A stretch of 64,000 bases of DNA from Rhizobium sp. J15 (lineage in GTDB: Bacteria > Pseudomonadota > Alphaproteobacteria > Rhizobiales > Rhizobiaceae), in the NCBI RefSeq assembly GCF_002531825.1, contig NZ_NWSX01000017.1, forward strand, positions 1 to 64,000, read 5' to 3'. Shown here one piece after another: positions 1-8,084 of the stretch; position 1 is the first letter of the stretch; the number at the start of each line of letters is the position of its first letter. Both the position numbers and the translations under genes were made by a program. The notes beneath the pieces were generated by a model that searched no databases, was not told the origin of the DNA, and saw nothing but the letters and a program-made list of their open reading frames with translations.

Positions 1-480
1 AGCTGATTTGGGAATCCTGAATGTCGATTGGTCCTAGTCCATTTTCAGTTGTAGGGTGTTAAGACTAAGGTCCCAAGATTAAGTAAGACCAAGGTCTGAA
101 GGTTGTCGGGATAACAACTCCGAAGATTACGTCCTCAGGAAAATGCAAGAGAGGGTTTGTAAAATTCAGAAGATATCTGGTTAAGACTATCGCAACCTCT
201 CGCGCCCCACGCGAGGATTTCCCCCACGTCTTTTGTATACTATAAATTCATCTATGGCGCACTTAGCCAGTTCGAGCTAAAGGACGGAGTTGTATTGAGA
301 GGAATTGCCGTTTTTTCTGTTTGTTCACGTGTGAATACATCGCATTCACGCAATCGGCAGGGTTCGCGGGCGTCGCAGGTAGTCGAAACGCGGAGCGCTT
401 TTTGATTGTGATAAAGCGAGCGTGAACGCGATCGGGAGGACGAGCGGGGTCGCGCTCCTCGATTGCATCCTGATGTCCCG
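1..480. other. Noncoding left edge, no gene recognised
   Basis: No reading frame here looks like a real protein. The first 260 bases are visibly richer in A+T than the genes to the right. They contain three similar short words (TAAGACTAAGG near 60, TAAGACCAAGG near 83, TAAGACTATCG near 182) and a small hairpin (CTCGCG/CGCGAG, 199-215) that is not followed by a T run. A TATACTATAA string lies at about 236-245. The stretch may be a promoter region for a gene left of the window; I cannot assign a function. Confidence 0.4.
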
Positions 481-498
481 GATCAACGGAGTTTCGTC

Positions 499-900
499 CT
501 AGTCCTCGCCATCGAACCGTGGCAGCGGTTCGATATTCTCCACCCAGGGCAAGGCCGACCGGCACCAGATCTGTTTCCTGGGCGCCAGCTCTCGCCGCTG
601 ATCGATGCCGCCGAGGCGAATGCCGACCGCGCCGCCGTCGCCATTCGTGCGGTAAAGCGGCGATCCGCAATTCGGGCAGAAGAATTGCCGGCTGAGGCCG
701 CCGCTGTCGCCATATTTGGCGTAGCTTTTCGGCTCGCCCGATAGGAGGCTGAAACTTCCCGGCCGCGCCGGCGCCGTGACGCGATAGGCGGAGCCCGTCA
801 GCCGCTGGCAATCGGTGCAGTGGCAGATCGAGACCCGCTCCGGATCGATCTCCGCCTGATAGCGGATCGCCCCGCAGTGGCATCCTCCTGATATATGCAT
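499..900 (-). CDS. GFA-fold (Mss4-like) zinc-binding protein
   Basis: A 133-residue protein of the GFA/CENP-V family, named after glutathione-dependent formaldehyde-activating enzyme. The zinc ligands are visible: CHCG near residue 7, CHCTDC near residue 29 and CPNCG near residue 77, the usual arrangement for this single-domain fold. The ATG at 898-900 is preceded by GAGGAATT about eight bases upstream, and the residues before it show no homology-like pattern, so longer starts were rejected. It lies 10 bases downstream of the S10 peptidase gene and is probably cotranscribed with it. Most GFA paralogues have no proven substrate, so formaldehyde activation should not be assumed. Confidence 0.85.
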   Translation of the reverse strand: MHISGGCHCGAIRYQAEIDPERVSICHCTDCQRLTGSAYRVTAPARPGSFSLLSGEPKSYAKYGDSGGLSRQFFCPNCGSPLYRTNGDGGAVGIRLGGIDQRRELAPRKQIWCRSALPWVENIEPLPRFDGED

Positions 901-910
901 CGGCAATTCC

Positions 911-2440
911 TCAATCCGCCGGCTGAGCGAGCGGCCTCGCGGCGTAGAAGGCTTTCGCATCCGCCGTGAAGGCGGCCCGCTGGTCGGCTTTCGTGTAGAA
1001 CATGTGGCCGCCGCGATAGAGTTCCAGCCCGACGCGGCCGCCGGCGAGCGACGGCGGCAGATGATCGACGACATAGCGGCTGACTCCGTAAGGCGTCACC
1101 ACATCGCTGTAGCCATGTGCGATGAGGAGATGGAAGGCCGTATTCGAGGCGAGCAGCTGCCTGACGTCGTCGGTAGCGCTTGCCTGGAAGCGCGATCCGC
1201 CGCGCCCGCCGCCCCATTCCCAGCGCCGGCTGATATCGCCGTCGAGCAGCGAATAGGTCATTTCCGTCTTGAAGCCGAGTTCGTTGCGGGCATAGTCGGC
1301 GAAAGCGCCGCCATAGGCCCGGGTAAAGCCGTCGAGAATGGCGTCGTCCCCACGGTCGTAATCCGATTCCGGATAGGGGTCGGGGGCTGCGAAGGAGGCG
1401 TCGTATGAACTCATCACCTCGCCGCTTCCCGCATCCGAGTGCTTGACGAAGGAATTACCGAGGAAGCCGCGGTTGCGGGCGACGATATCCTGGGGAATGC
1501 CGGTCAACCGGGAGATCCTGCCGTAGAAGGCGTCGGCCTCGGCACCTGTCGGCGGCGGACCGGCCAGTGTGGTCAGATAGTCGCCGAGCGCAAAGGTCTC
1601 GGCCTCGCGCTGCTTCTCTTCATCGAAGGCGTTGTCCCGGTCGAGCTTGGCCGCGGCCAGCGACGGCAGTTCCAGTGCGGCGCCGAGCGCGAACTGATCG
1701 GCATTGAACATCAGCTGGCCTTCGAGCAAGGGCGAAAGCATCACCGCGCCGGCAACGATGATGCCCTGGCTTTCCTGCAGCGCCGAGGCGACCTTGGCCG
1801 CACGGAAGCCGCCATAACTTTCGCCGAGAAGATATTTCGGCGAGTTCGAGCGGTTGTTGTGCGCGATATAAAGAGCGATCGCCTTGGCAATGCTCTGGGC
1901 ATCGGCATCGACGCTGTAATAGTTGGAGGCGTTGTCGGCCTTCGCTGTTCGGCTCCAGCCGGTGCCGATCGGATCGATGAGCACGAGATCGGTGAAATCA
2001 AGCCAGCTTTGCGCGTTGTCGACGAGCTTCGCATTGGCGCCGTCGCGGCCCTGCGGCCCGAAATCGAGCACTTTCGGCCCGACCAGCCCGAGATGCAGGA
2101 AGGCGGAAGCCGCCCCCGGCCCGCCATTGAAGGCAAAGGTCAGCGGTCGGTCTCGCCCGCCGTCCTTTGCGACATAGGCGGTATAGAAGATCGCGCCGGT
2201 CTGGGCGCCGTCCTGGCCGAAGAGATCGAGCGTACCGGCGGTCGCGGTATAGGCGATCGTCCGCCCGCCGATCGTCAGCGCGTGTTCCGTCACGGAATCG
2301 GCCGGCAGCAGCTTCAGCACGCCGTCGCGCGCGCTGCGCTCGACATTCGCCTGGCCTTCGCCGGTTTCCTGAGCTTGGGAAAGGGCAGGGGCGAGCGGCG
2401 CCATAAGCGCGGTGAGCAGAAACAGGGTTCGTATACGCAC
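911..2440 (-). CDS. Secreted S10 family serine carboxypeptidase-like protein
   Basis: A 509-residue alpha/beta-hydrolase of peptidase family S10. A Sec signal peptide is clear: basic start MRIR, a hydrophobic run to about residue 20, and a likely cut after SQA near residue 23. The family oxyanion region NGGPGA lies near residue 105. The nucleophile is Ser in GESYGG (about 208), followed by Asp in the HGYSDVVTP segment (about 446) and His in GGHMFYT (about 478), giving a complete triad. The length fits bacterial S10 peptidases. Expected location is the periplasm or outside. It heads a probable two-gene transcript with the GFA protein. The natural substrate is unknown. Confidence 0.88.
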   Translation of the reverse strand: MRIRTLFLLTALMAPLAPALSQAQETGEGQANVERSARDGVLKLLPADSVTEHALTIGGRTIAYTATAGTLDLFGQDGAQTGAIFYTAYVAKDGGRDRPLTFAFNGGPGAASAFLHLGLVGPKVLDFGPQGRDGANAKLVDNAQSWLDFTDLVLIDPIGTGWSRTAKADNASNYYSVDADAQSIAKAIALYIAHNNRSNSPKYLLGESYGGFRAAKVASALQESQGIIVAGAVMLSPLLEGQLMFNADQFALGAALELPSLAAAKLDRDNAFDEEKQREAETFALGDYLTTLAGPPPTGAEADAFYGRISRLTGIPQDIVARNRGFLGNSFVKHSDAGSGEVMSSYDASFAAPDPYPESDYDRGDDAILDGFTRAYGGAFADYARNELGFKTEMTYSLLDGDISRRWEWGGGRGGSRFQASATDDVRQLLASNTAFHLLIAHGYSDVVTPYGVSRYVVDHLPPSLAGGRVGLELYRGGHMFYTKADQRAAFTADAKAFYAARPLAQPAD

Positions 2441-2540
2441 GACTTGTCCTCCGGCGAATCCAGGCGGAGATAGCGTAGCACCCGCGGCCGGCGACCGGCA
2501 TCAAGAGAAGGTGATGGGCGAGTGACAGCGGAAGAGCGGC

Positions 2541-3833
2541 TCAGGATGCCTTCTCGACCGCGTGCACATTCACTTCCAGAGCCCGGCCGGCCCTCCAGCC
2601 GTTGATTGCCGCCCCGAGCCCGAGCGCGACGAAGAGGAGCGCGCACCAGGAAAAGCTTCCGGTCCAGCCGCGGATGAGGCCGACCACCAGCGGGCCGATC
2701 GCCGCAAGCAGGTAGCCGACGCACTGCGCCATGCCGGAGAGATGGGCGGCGACATCGGGATCGCGCGAGCGCAGCACGATCGTCGTCATCGCCGCCGCGA
2801 TCAGCCCGCCCTGGCCGATGCCCTGCAGCACCGCCCACAGCCAGACGGTCGAAAGCGGCGCGAAGAGCAGGCCGAGCAGGGCAGTGACGGCGACGCCGCA
2901 GAGGCTCGCATTGATCAGCCGTTGGTCCCGGCCGCGCACGGCGATATGCGGCACGATGAGGCAGGATGCCGCCTGTATCATCACCGACATGGAAACGATC
3001 GCCCCGGCGGTGACGCCGTCGATCCCGCGTTCGCGCAAGATCGGCACCAGCCAGCCGAAGACGCAATAGGCGAGCGCCGATTGCAGGCCCATGAACAGCG
3101 TAACCTGCCAGGCGAGCCGGTCCCGCCAGAGGCCTTCGACGCGAAAGCCGTTTCGCCTCGGCTGGCCGCCGCTGCGAAGAACCTGCGGCAGCCAGATCAG
3201 GCCGACGACGAGCGCCGGCAGCGCCCAGGCGGCGAGCGCGCCCTCCAGCGAGCCGCCGAGCGCGTGCTCGATCGGCAGCGTCAGGCCGGCGGCACTTGCG
3301 GCGCCCGCGCAGAGCGCCATCGTATAGAAGCCGGTCATCAGCGCGGCTTGCGCGGGGAAATCCCGCTTCACCAGCCCCGGCAGGAGCACGTTGCCGATGG
3401 CGATGCAGGCGCCCGCAAGAGCGGTGCCGATGAAGAGCAGGGGCACGGAAGAAAGCCCGCGCAAAGCCGTGCCGAGGGCAAGAAGCAGGATGACGCCGAG
3501 CAGCGTGCGTTCAGAACCGATGCGCTGGGCAAGACGCGGCGCCAGCGGCGAAAAGGCGCCGAGGCAGACGACCGGCAGCGTCGTCAGCAGGCTGGCGCCG
3601 AGTGCGGTGAGGCCGAGTTCGGCGCGGATCTCAGGCAGGAGTGCGGAGGCGCTGGAGAAGACCGGACGCAGGTTGAAGGCGATCAGCACGAGGCTGGCGC
3701 CGAGCAGAAAGCGATCCGCAGCGCCCCGCACCGGTGTCGCCCGCGGCGGCGGAAGGCTGCCGGCCTCGGCATCGATCAGCAGGTCGTCGGCAGGGTCGAG
3801 TGCGTCGACGGCCTGGTTGGACGGTGTGCTCAT
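2541..3833 (-). CDS. MFS transporter, CynX/NimT-like
   Basis: A 430-residue inner-membrane protein with about twelve hydrophobic helices after a soluble N-terminal tail of about 45 residues. FNLRPVFSSASALLPEIRAELGLT in the first helix region resembles the CynX/NimT branch of the major facilitator superfamily (cyanate or 2-nitroimidazole transporters), though such proteins export varied compounds. The start codon overlaps the stop of the GntR gene by four bases (ATGA), so the pair is translationally coupled and the transporter is probably controlled by that regulator. The substrate cannot be read from sequence. Confidence 0.85.
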   Translation of the reverse strand: MSTPSNQAVDALDPADDLLIDAEAGSLPPPRATPVRGAADRFLLGASLVLIAFNLRPVFSSASALLPEIRAELGLTALGASLLTTLPVVCLGAFSPLAPRLAQRIGSERTLLGVILLLALGTALRGLSSVPLLFIGTALAGACIAIGNVLLPGLVKRDFPAQAALMTGFYTMALCAGAASAAGLTLPIEHALGGSLEGALAAWALPALVVGLIWLPQVLRSGGQPRRNGFRVEGLWRDRLAWQVTLFMGLQSALAYCVFGWLVPILRERGIDGVTAGAIVSMSVMIQAASCLIVPHIAVRGRDQRLINASLCGVAVTALLGLLFAPLSTVWLWAVLQGIGQGGLIAAAMTTIVLRSRDPDVAAHLSGMAQCVGYLLAAIGPLVVGLIRGWTGSFSWCALLFVALGLGAAINGWRAGRALEVNVHAVEKAS

Positions 3834-4507
3834 GACAGGATCATCCGGTCGAGTGCCGCAAGAACCGGCGCCATGAAGCGGCGCACTGCCGCGTCTGCTC
3901 TGTCGGGATCGCCGGTTTCGATCGCGTCGACGATACGGGCATGCGCCTGCATGTCGGGCTCGGGAATATCCTTGCCGAGCGTCGCCGCGATGGTGTCGGC
4001 GATCGAAGCCGAGAAGAAGTCATAGATCTCGATCATCGCGCGGTTGCCGGAGGCGGCGATGACCGCCTTGTGGAAGGCGAGGTCGCGCCGGATGAAGGCG
4101 GCCTCGTCGCCGCCGGCGTAACTGCCGCGTTCGGCAAGCAGCCTGCGGAGACCGGCGACCGTCTCCGGCGTCTTGCGCGCCGCTGCCAGCCGGGCTGCCT
4201 CGACATCGAGCGCCAGGCGCGCTTCGAACTGGTCGCGCAGGCTTGCCCGCCGCGCCATCGTCAGCGGCCGGCCGGCATCGCTGGTCGAGCGCACATAGGT
4301 TCCCGAACCCTGCCGGGTTTCGAGATAACCCTGGGAGACGAGCACCCGCACCGCCTCGCGAACCGTGCCGCGGCTGACGGAAAGCATGGCGGACAGCGTG
4401 GCCTCGTTCGGCAGCTTGTCGCCGACCGCCCAGCGCTTGCCGAGAATGTCGCTGCGGATCGCCTCGATCGCCTCGTCGGCGAGGTTGGTCTTGCTGAGCG
4501 CCTGCAT
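3830..4507 (-). CDS. GntR family regulator, FadR/FCD subfamily
   Basis: A 225-residue transcription factor. Residues 1-75 form the winged helix with the GntR signature (GDKLPNEATLSAMLSVSRGTVREAVRVL), and residues 95-220 form an all-helical FCD ligand-binding domain with the expected Asp/His metal positions (DLAFHKAV and HARIVDAI). FCD regulators usually sense small carboxylates. The gene begins directly beside a 41-bp perfect palindrome, the obvious candidate operator, which suggests autoregulation. It overlaps the downstream MFS gene by four bases. The ligand is unknown. Confidence 0.9.
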   Translation of the reverse strand: MQALSKTNLADEAIEAIRSDILGKRWAVGDKLPNEATLSAMLSVSRGTVREAVRVLVSQGYLETRQGSGTYVRSTSDAGRPLTMARRASLRDQFEARLALDVEAARLAAARKTPETVAGLRRLLAERGSYAGGDEAAFIRRDLAFHKAVIAASGNRAMIEIYDFFSASIADTIAATLGKDIPEPDMQAHARIVDAIETGDPDRADAAVRRFMAPVLAALDRMILS

Positions 4508-4548
4508 CTTCTACTCATAAAGTCATCTGATGACTTTATGAGTAGAAG
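4508..4548. promoter_or_regulatory. 41-bp perfect palindrome, candidate GntR operator
   Basis: Two exactly complementary 20-base arms (4508-4527 and 4529-4548) flank a single central base. The core reads AAGTCATCTGATGACTT, consistent with the GTC-n-GAC type half-sites of FadR-subfamily regulators. The palindrome touches the GntR ATG, leaving no room for a separate ribosome-binding site except inside the palindrome, so repressor binding or an RNA hairpin could both limit expression. Confidence 0.7.
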
Positions 4549-4587
4549 GATTTCAACCTTCCGTCAATGGGATGAAGAGCAGGCAAT

Positions 4588-4614
4588 AAAAAAGGGCCGC
4601 CTCGGCGACCCTTT
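4588..4614 (-). terminator. Rho-independent terminator of the 23-codon gene
   Basis: Read on the minus strand: AAAGGGTCGCC, loop GAG, GGCGGCCCTTT, then a T run (TTTTTT). The stem has one G-U pair. It is about 60 bases after the stop of the small reading frame at 4673-4744 and on the same strand. Confidence 0.75.
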
Positions 4615-4672
4615 CCATGAGTTTGGCCTCATACTGGCCTGGACTGTCGATGCAGCCCCAGGAAAGCGGGTA

Positions 4673-4744
4673 TTAGCGCGAGGGCTGCCTCGCTTTCATC
4701 ACCTCTCCCATGCCCGTTACGAGGTCCGAAATCTCATTAGACAT
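4673..4744 (-). CDS. Probable 23-residue small protein or leader peptide
   Basis: A 23-codon frame starting MSNEISDLVTG and ending QPSR. The reason to believe it is its ribosome-binding site: GGAAGGTGATC, almost the full complement of the 16S rRNA 3' end, ends a few bases before the ATG at 4742-4744. A rho-independent terminator on the same strand closes the unit, so this looks like a short autonomous transcript of about 150-250 nt. No family is recognised and no membrane segment is present. It may encode a small protein or be a regulatory RNA with a short frame. A longer upstream start (to 4924) was rejected because its extra residues look random and lack a ribosome-binding site. Confidence 0.55.
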   Translation of the reverse strand: MSNEISDLVTGMGEVMKARQPSR

Positions 4745-5015
4745 TGGATCACCTTCCTTTCGTTCTGTTGCTGATAGACCAAAGGTAGGCTGATTCTTTT
4801 GAGATGCAAGTAGAAATCGCTCTACACGCTGCCCTGGTGGCCGCGAGGCGTTCACGAGAGAAGACAGCGTTTCGCGGAATTTGAACCGGTGCTCGGTCAC
4901 GAAACAGTCATGATCGGCTTGCAAATCGCCTCCGCGTTAAGCTGTTATTAGCCGCAGCGTTCGACAATTTCAGCATTCCCGCCGGTGCGGCGGCGGGTTC
5001 CGGAGCAAGAAAGCC

Positions 5016-5828
5016 ATGTGTCGCTGGGCAGCCTATCGCGGAGATCCCCTCTATCTCGAGGAGCTGGTGTCCTCGCCTGCCCATTCGCTGATCGAGCAGT
5101 CCCATTGCGCCACCCGCGCCAAGACGGCGACGAACGGCGATGGCTTCGGCATCGCCTGGTATGGCGACAGGCCCGAGCCGGGCCGCTACCGCGACATCCT
5201 GCCGGCCTGGTCGGATTGCAATCTGAAGAGCCTGGCGCGGCAGATCCGCTCGCCGCTCTTCCTCGCCCATGTCCGCGCCGCCACCGGCGGCGGCACGCGG
5301 CGCGACAACTGCCATCCTTTCACCCATGATACCTGGTCCTTCATGCACAATGGCCAGATATCCGGCTTCGAGCGCCTGCGCCGGCCGATGGAGGCGATGC
5401 TCGACGACGAGCTGTTCAATGCCCGCGGCGGCACCACCGATTCCGAGCTGATGTTCCTGCTGGCGCTGCAGTTCGGCCTGCGCGAGGCGCCGATCGCCGC
5501 GATGGCCGATATGGTCGGTTTCGTCGAGGACCTGGCTGAAAGCAGTCTCGGCTCCATCCTCTTGCGCTTCACCGCCGCCTTTTCCGACGGGAAGACGCTG
5601 TATGCGATCCGCTATGCCACAGATCGCAAGGCGCCGACGCTCTATGCTTCTCCGGTCGGCACGGGCCACTGCCTCGTGTCCGAACCGTTGAATGACGATG
5701 TCGATGCCTGGGCCGAAATTCCTGATGGCAGCGCCGTCATCCTCGGCGAGGACGGTATCGAGGTTACCGATTTCCGGCCGGAGAAACGCGGCGCGGCAAA
5801 GCCGCAGCGTGTGGCCATATCGGCCTGA
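5016..5828 (+). CDS. Class II glutamine amidotransferase, YafJ type
   Basis: A 270-residue stand-alone class II (Ntn) glutaminase domain. The protein begins MCRW, so Cys2 becomes the N-terminal nucleophile after Met removal. FLAHVRAATGG (near residue 85), NCHPFTHDTWSFMHNG (near 105) and TTDSELMFLL (near 145) match the glutamine-binding signatures of this family, which includes YafJ and EgtC. EgtC acts in ergothioneine biosynthesis, but no other egt gene is nearby, so I do not assign that role despite the ergothioneine-degradation operon 6 kb away. Convergent with coaBC. Confidence 0.88.
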   Translation: MCRWAAYRGDPLYLEELVSSPAHSLIEQSHCATRAKTATNGDGFGIAWYGDRPEPGRYRDILPAWSDCNLKSLARQIRSPLFLAHVRAATGGGTRRDNCHPFTHDTWSFMHNGQISGFERLRRPMEAMLDDELFNARGGTTDSELMFLLALQFGLREAPIAAMADMVGFVEDLAESSLGSILLRFTAAFSDGKTLYAIRYATDRKAPTLYASPVGTGHCLVSEPLNDDVDAWAEIPDGSAVILGEDGIEVTDFRPEKRGAAKPQRVAISA

Positions 5829-5859
5829 GTCGTCCGGCTGTCAGCTGAGCCACTCGCGA

Positions 5860-7065
5860 CTAGCGGAGTCGCTCGGCGATCAGCGCCGCCAGCCTTTCGG
5901 CAACGTCTTCCTTGGCGAGGTCAGGCCATTGCTCGACGCCGTCATGGCGGACAAGTTTGACGCTGTTGCGGCTGCCGCCCATGATGCCGGTGGCAGGAGA
6001 GACGTCATTGGCAACGATCATGTCGGCGCCCTTCCTCTCGAGCTTCGCCCTGGCATTGCTTTCGACGTCCTGGGTCTCGGCGGCAAAGCCGATCACCAGT
6101 TTCGGCCGCATCGTGTGATGGCCGACGGTCTTCAGGATGTCGGGGTTCTCGGTGAGTGCCAGCGTCGGAATGGATTCGCCGGGATGTTTCTTGATTTTCT
6201 GATCGGCGGCCGAAGCCACGCGCCAGTCCGCCACCGCCGCGACCATGACGGCGATGTCGGCCGGCAGCGCCGCAAGCACGGCGTCGCGCATTTCCTCGGC
6301 CCGCTCGACATGGATGACGCTGACGCCGATCGGATCGGGGATCGTCACCGGACCGGATACCAGCGTCACCTCGGCCCCGAGTTTCGCCAGGGCCGCGGCG
6401 ATTGCATGCCCCTGCCGGCCGGAAGAGCGGTTGGCGATGTAGCGCACCGGATCGATCGGCTCATGCGTCGGTCCTGACGTGACGATCGCCTTGCGTCCCT
6501 TGAGCGGCTTTTCGCCGTCGTCGAGCAGCGCTTCGGCCGCGGCGACAATCTCCAGCGGCTCCGCCATCCGGCCGATGCCCGCCTCCCGGCTTTCGGCCAT
6601 TTCGCCGGCCATCGGCCCGACGAAGCGGACGCCGTCTCGCTTCAGCGTTGCCACATTGCGCCGGGTCGCCGCATGCGCCCACATGCTGGGGTTCATCGCC
6701 GGCGCGGCAAGCACCGGCCGCTCCGTCGCCAGCAGCACCGTCGAGGCGAGATCGTCGGCAAAGCCGTTCGCCATCTTCGCCATCAGGTCGGCTGTGGCGG
6801 GAGCAATGAGAACCAGATCGCAATCGCGCGCCAGCCTGATATGGCCGACATCCTGTTCGTCCTGCCGCGAAAACAGATCGACAAAGACATGATCCGCAGC
6901 CAGTGCGCCGACGGCAAGCGGCGTGACGAATTCCTGCGCCCCCTTGGTCATGACAGGGCGCACGCTGGCGCCGCGCTCGCGCAGCCGCCGGATCAGATCC
7001 AGGCTCTTGTAAGCCGCGATGCCGCCCGAGATGATGAGGAGGATGCGTTTGCCGCTGAGAGCCAT
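5860..7065 (-). CDS. coaBC: Bifunctional phosphopantothenoylcysteine decarboxylase/phosphopantothenate-cysteine ligase
   Basis: A 401-residue CoA-biosynthesis enzyme. CoaC, a flavoprotein decarboxylase, spans about 1-185 and starts with the Dfp signature ILLIISGGIAAYKSLDLIRRL; the catalytic His lies in the NPSMWAHAAT segment and the substrate clamp in the FVGPMAGEMAE segment. CoaB (about 190-401) starts VTSGPTHEPIDPVRYIANRSSG, contains GHAIAAALAKLGAEVTLVSGP, and forms phosphopantothenoyl-cysteine with CTP. Length is typical. From memory, in related genomes this gene sits beside ubiB; here 12 kb separates them. Confidence 0.97.
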   Translation of the reverse strand: MALSGKRILLIISGGIAAYKSLDLIRRLRERGASVRPVMTKGAQEFVTPLAVGALAADHVFVDLFSRQDEQDVGHIRLARDCDLVLIAPATADLMAKMANGFADDLASTVLLATERPVLAAPAMNPSMWAHAATRRNVATLKRDGVRFVGPMAGEMAESREAGIGRMAEPLEIVAAAEALLDDGEKPLKGRKAIVTSGPTHEPIDPVRYIANRSSGRQGHAIAAALAKLGAEVTLVSGPVTIPDPIGVSVIHVERAEEMRDAVLAALPADIAVMVAAVADWRVASAADQKIKKHPGESIPTLALTENPDILKTVGHHTMRPKLVIGFAAETQDVESNARAKLERKGADMIVANDVSPATGIMGGSRNSVKLVRHDGVEQWPDLAKEDVAERLAALIAERLR

Positions 7066-7194
7066 GGCTTTCTACCCGTCGCCTTTTTGACCTGCTCCGA
7101 CCCTAAGCCTTTGGCGCAGAACATGCAATCGCGCGGACGTCAAGCGCTGCGGCCGGGTTCGAGGCACACCACCCGGCCGCCAGATATCGCCGTT

Positions 7195-7959
7195 TCAGCT
7201 GCGCGTGATCGAAATGCCGCCGTCAACAAGCGAGGCCGTGCCGGTGACGAAGCTCGCATCGTCAGAGGCGAGGTAGAGAACCGAGCGGGCGACTTCCTCA
7301 GGTGTCGCGACACGCTTCAGCGCATGCATGTTGGTGACGGCAGCCTGCTTGTCCGCCGTATCGTTCATGTCGCGATACATGTCCGTATCGACGGCGCCCG
7401 GCAGCACGGCGTTGACGCGTACGCCCTGCGGCCCGAATTCGGCGGCGAGCGCCTGGGTCAGGCCGATCAGACCGGATTTGCTGGCGGCATAGGCGGCCAC
7501 ACCGGGAAATGCGAAGCTGTAGCCGACGAAGGTCGAGGTGAAGATCACCGAGCCGCCACCATTCTCCGCCATCGCGCCGATCTGGTGCTTGGCAGCGAGG
7601 AAGGATGCCGTGAGATTGACGGCCACCGTCTCGCTGAAGCCTGCTTCCGAAACGCCGGTGCTCGGGCCGGCCTCGCCGATGATGCCGGCATTGTTGAAGG
7701 CGATGTCGAGCTTGCCGTAGTTCGTTACGGCGGCCGTGACCAGCGCCTTGTGATAGTCTTCCGACCGGACGTCGCCGGCAACGGCCATGGCGTCACCGCC
7801 CTCCGCCCTGATCTCCGCGACGAGACTGTCGAGCTCGGCCTGCCGGCGGGCGCCGACCACGACCTTTGCGCCTTCGGCAGCAAAGAGCTTCGCCGTGACG
7901 CGGCCGATGCCGGAGCTTGCGCCGGTAACGATCGCGACCTTGTTGTTCAAGCGGTTCAT
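7195..7959 (-). CDS. SDR family NAD(P)-dependent oxidoreductase
   Basis: A 254-residue classical short-chain dehydrogenase/reductase. The cofactor motif TGASSGIG is near residue 11, NNAG near residue 87, the catalytic Ser about residue 139 (SVIFTSTFVG) and YAASK (Tyr and Lys) near residue 153; the PG motif follows near residue 183. The ATG at 7957-7959 was chosen because AGGAGATC lies seven bases upstream and the Rossmann fold follows immediately; the longer frame to 8085 would overlap the divergent LysR promoter. The LysR gene at 8085 probably regulates it. Substrate unknown. Confidence 0.9.
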   Translation of the reverse strand: MNRLNNKVAIVTGASSGIGRVTAKLFAAEGAKVVVGARRQAELDSLVAEIRAEGGDAMAVAGDVRSEDYHKALVTAAVTNYGKLDIAFNNAGIIGEAGPSTGVSEAGFSETVAVNLTASFLAAKHQIGAMAENGGGSVIFTSTFVGYSFAFPGVAAYAASKSGLIGLTQALAAEFGPQGVRVNAVLPGAVDTDMYRDMNDTADKQAAVTNMHALKRVATPEEVARSVLYLASDDASFVTGTASLVDGGISITRS

Positions 7960-8084
7960 GGTTCGATCTCCTGTGTTGATGCGGGTCGGCGCTTGCCGTC
8001 CCTTTCGTTGAATGGAAGATGGCATTTTTCCTTCGTTCGGATTAGTCTTCAAATAGGGGAATTCGAATTCGGAAAGTCCGGACA
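7960..8084. promoter_or_regulatory. Divergent SDR/LysR control region
   Basis: A 125-base gap separates the divergent SDR and LysR genes, the usual place for a LysR-type operator. GAATTCGAATTC at 8059-8070 is a perfect 12-base palindrome 15 bases before the LysR start codon and is the best visible binding-site candidate. No clear -35/-10 pair was identified. Confidence 0.35.

Noticed and set aside
5016-5828. EgtC of ergothioneine biosynthesis
   Set aside because: EgtC-like fold is general to this amidotransferase class, and egtA, egtB, egtD and egtE are absent nearby.
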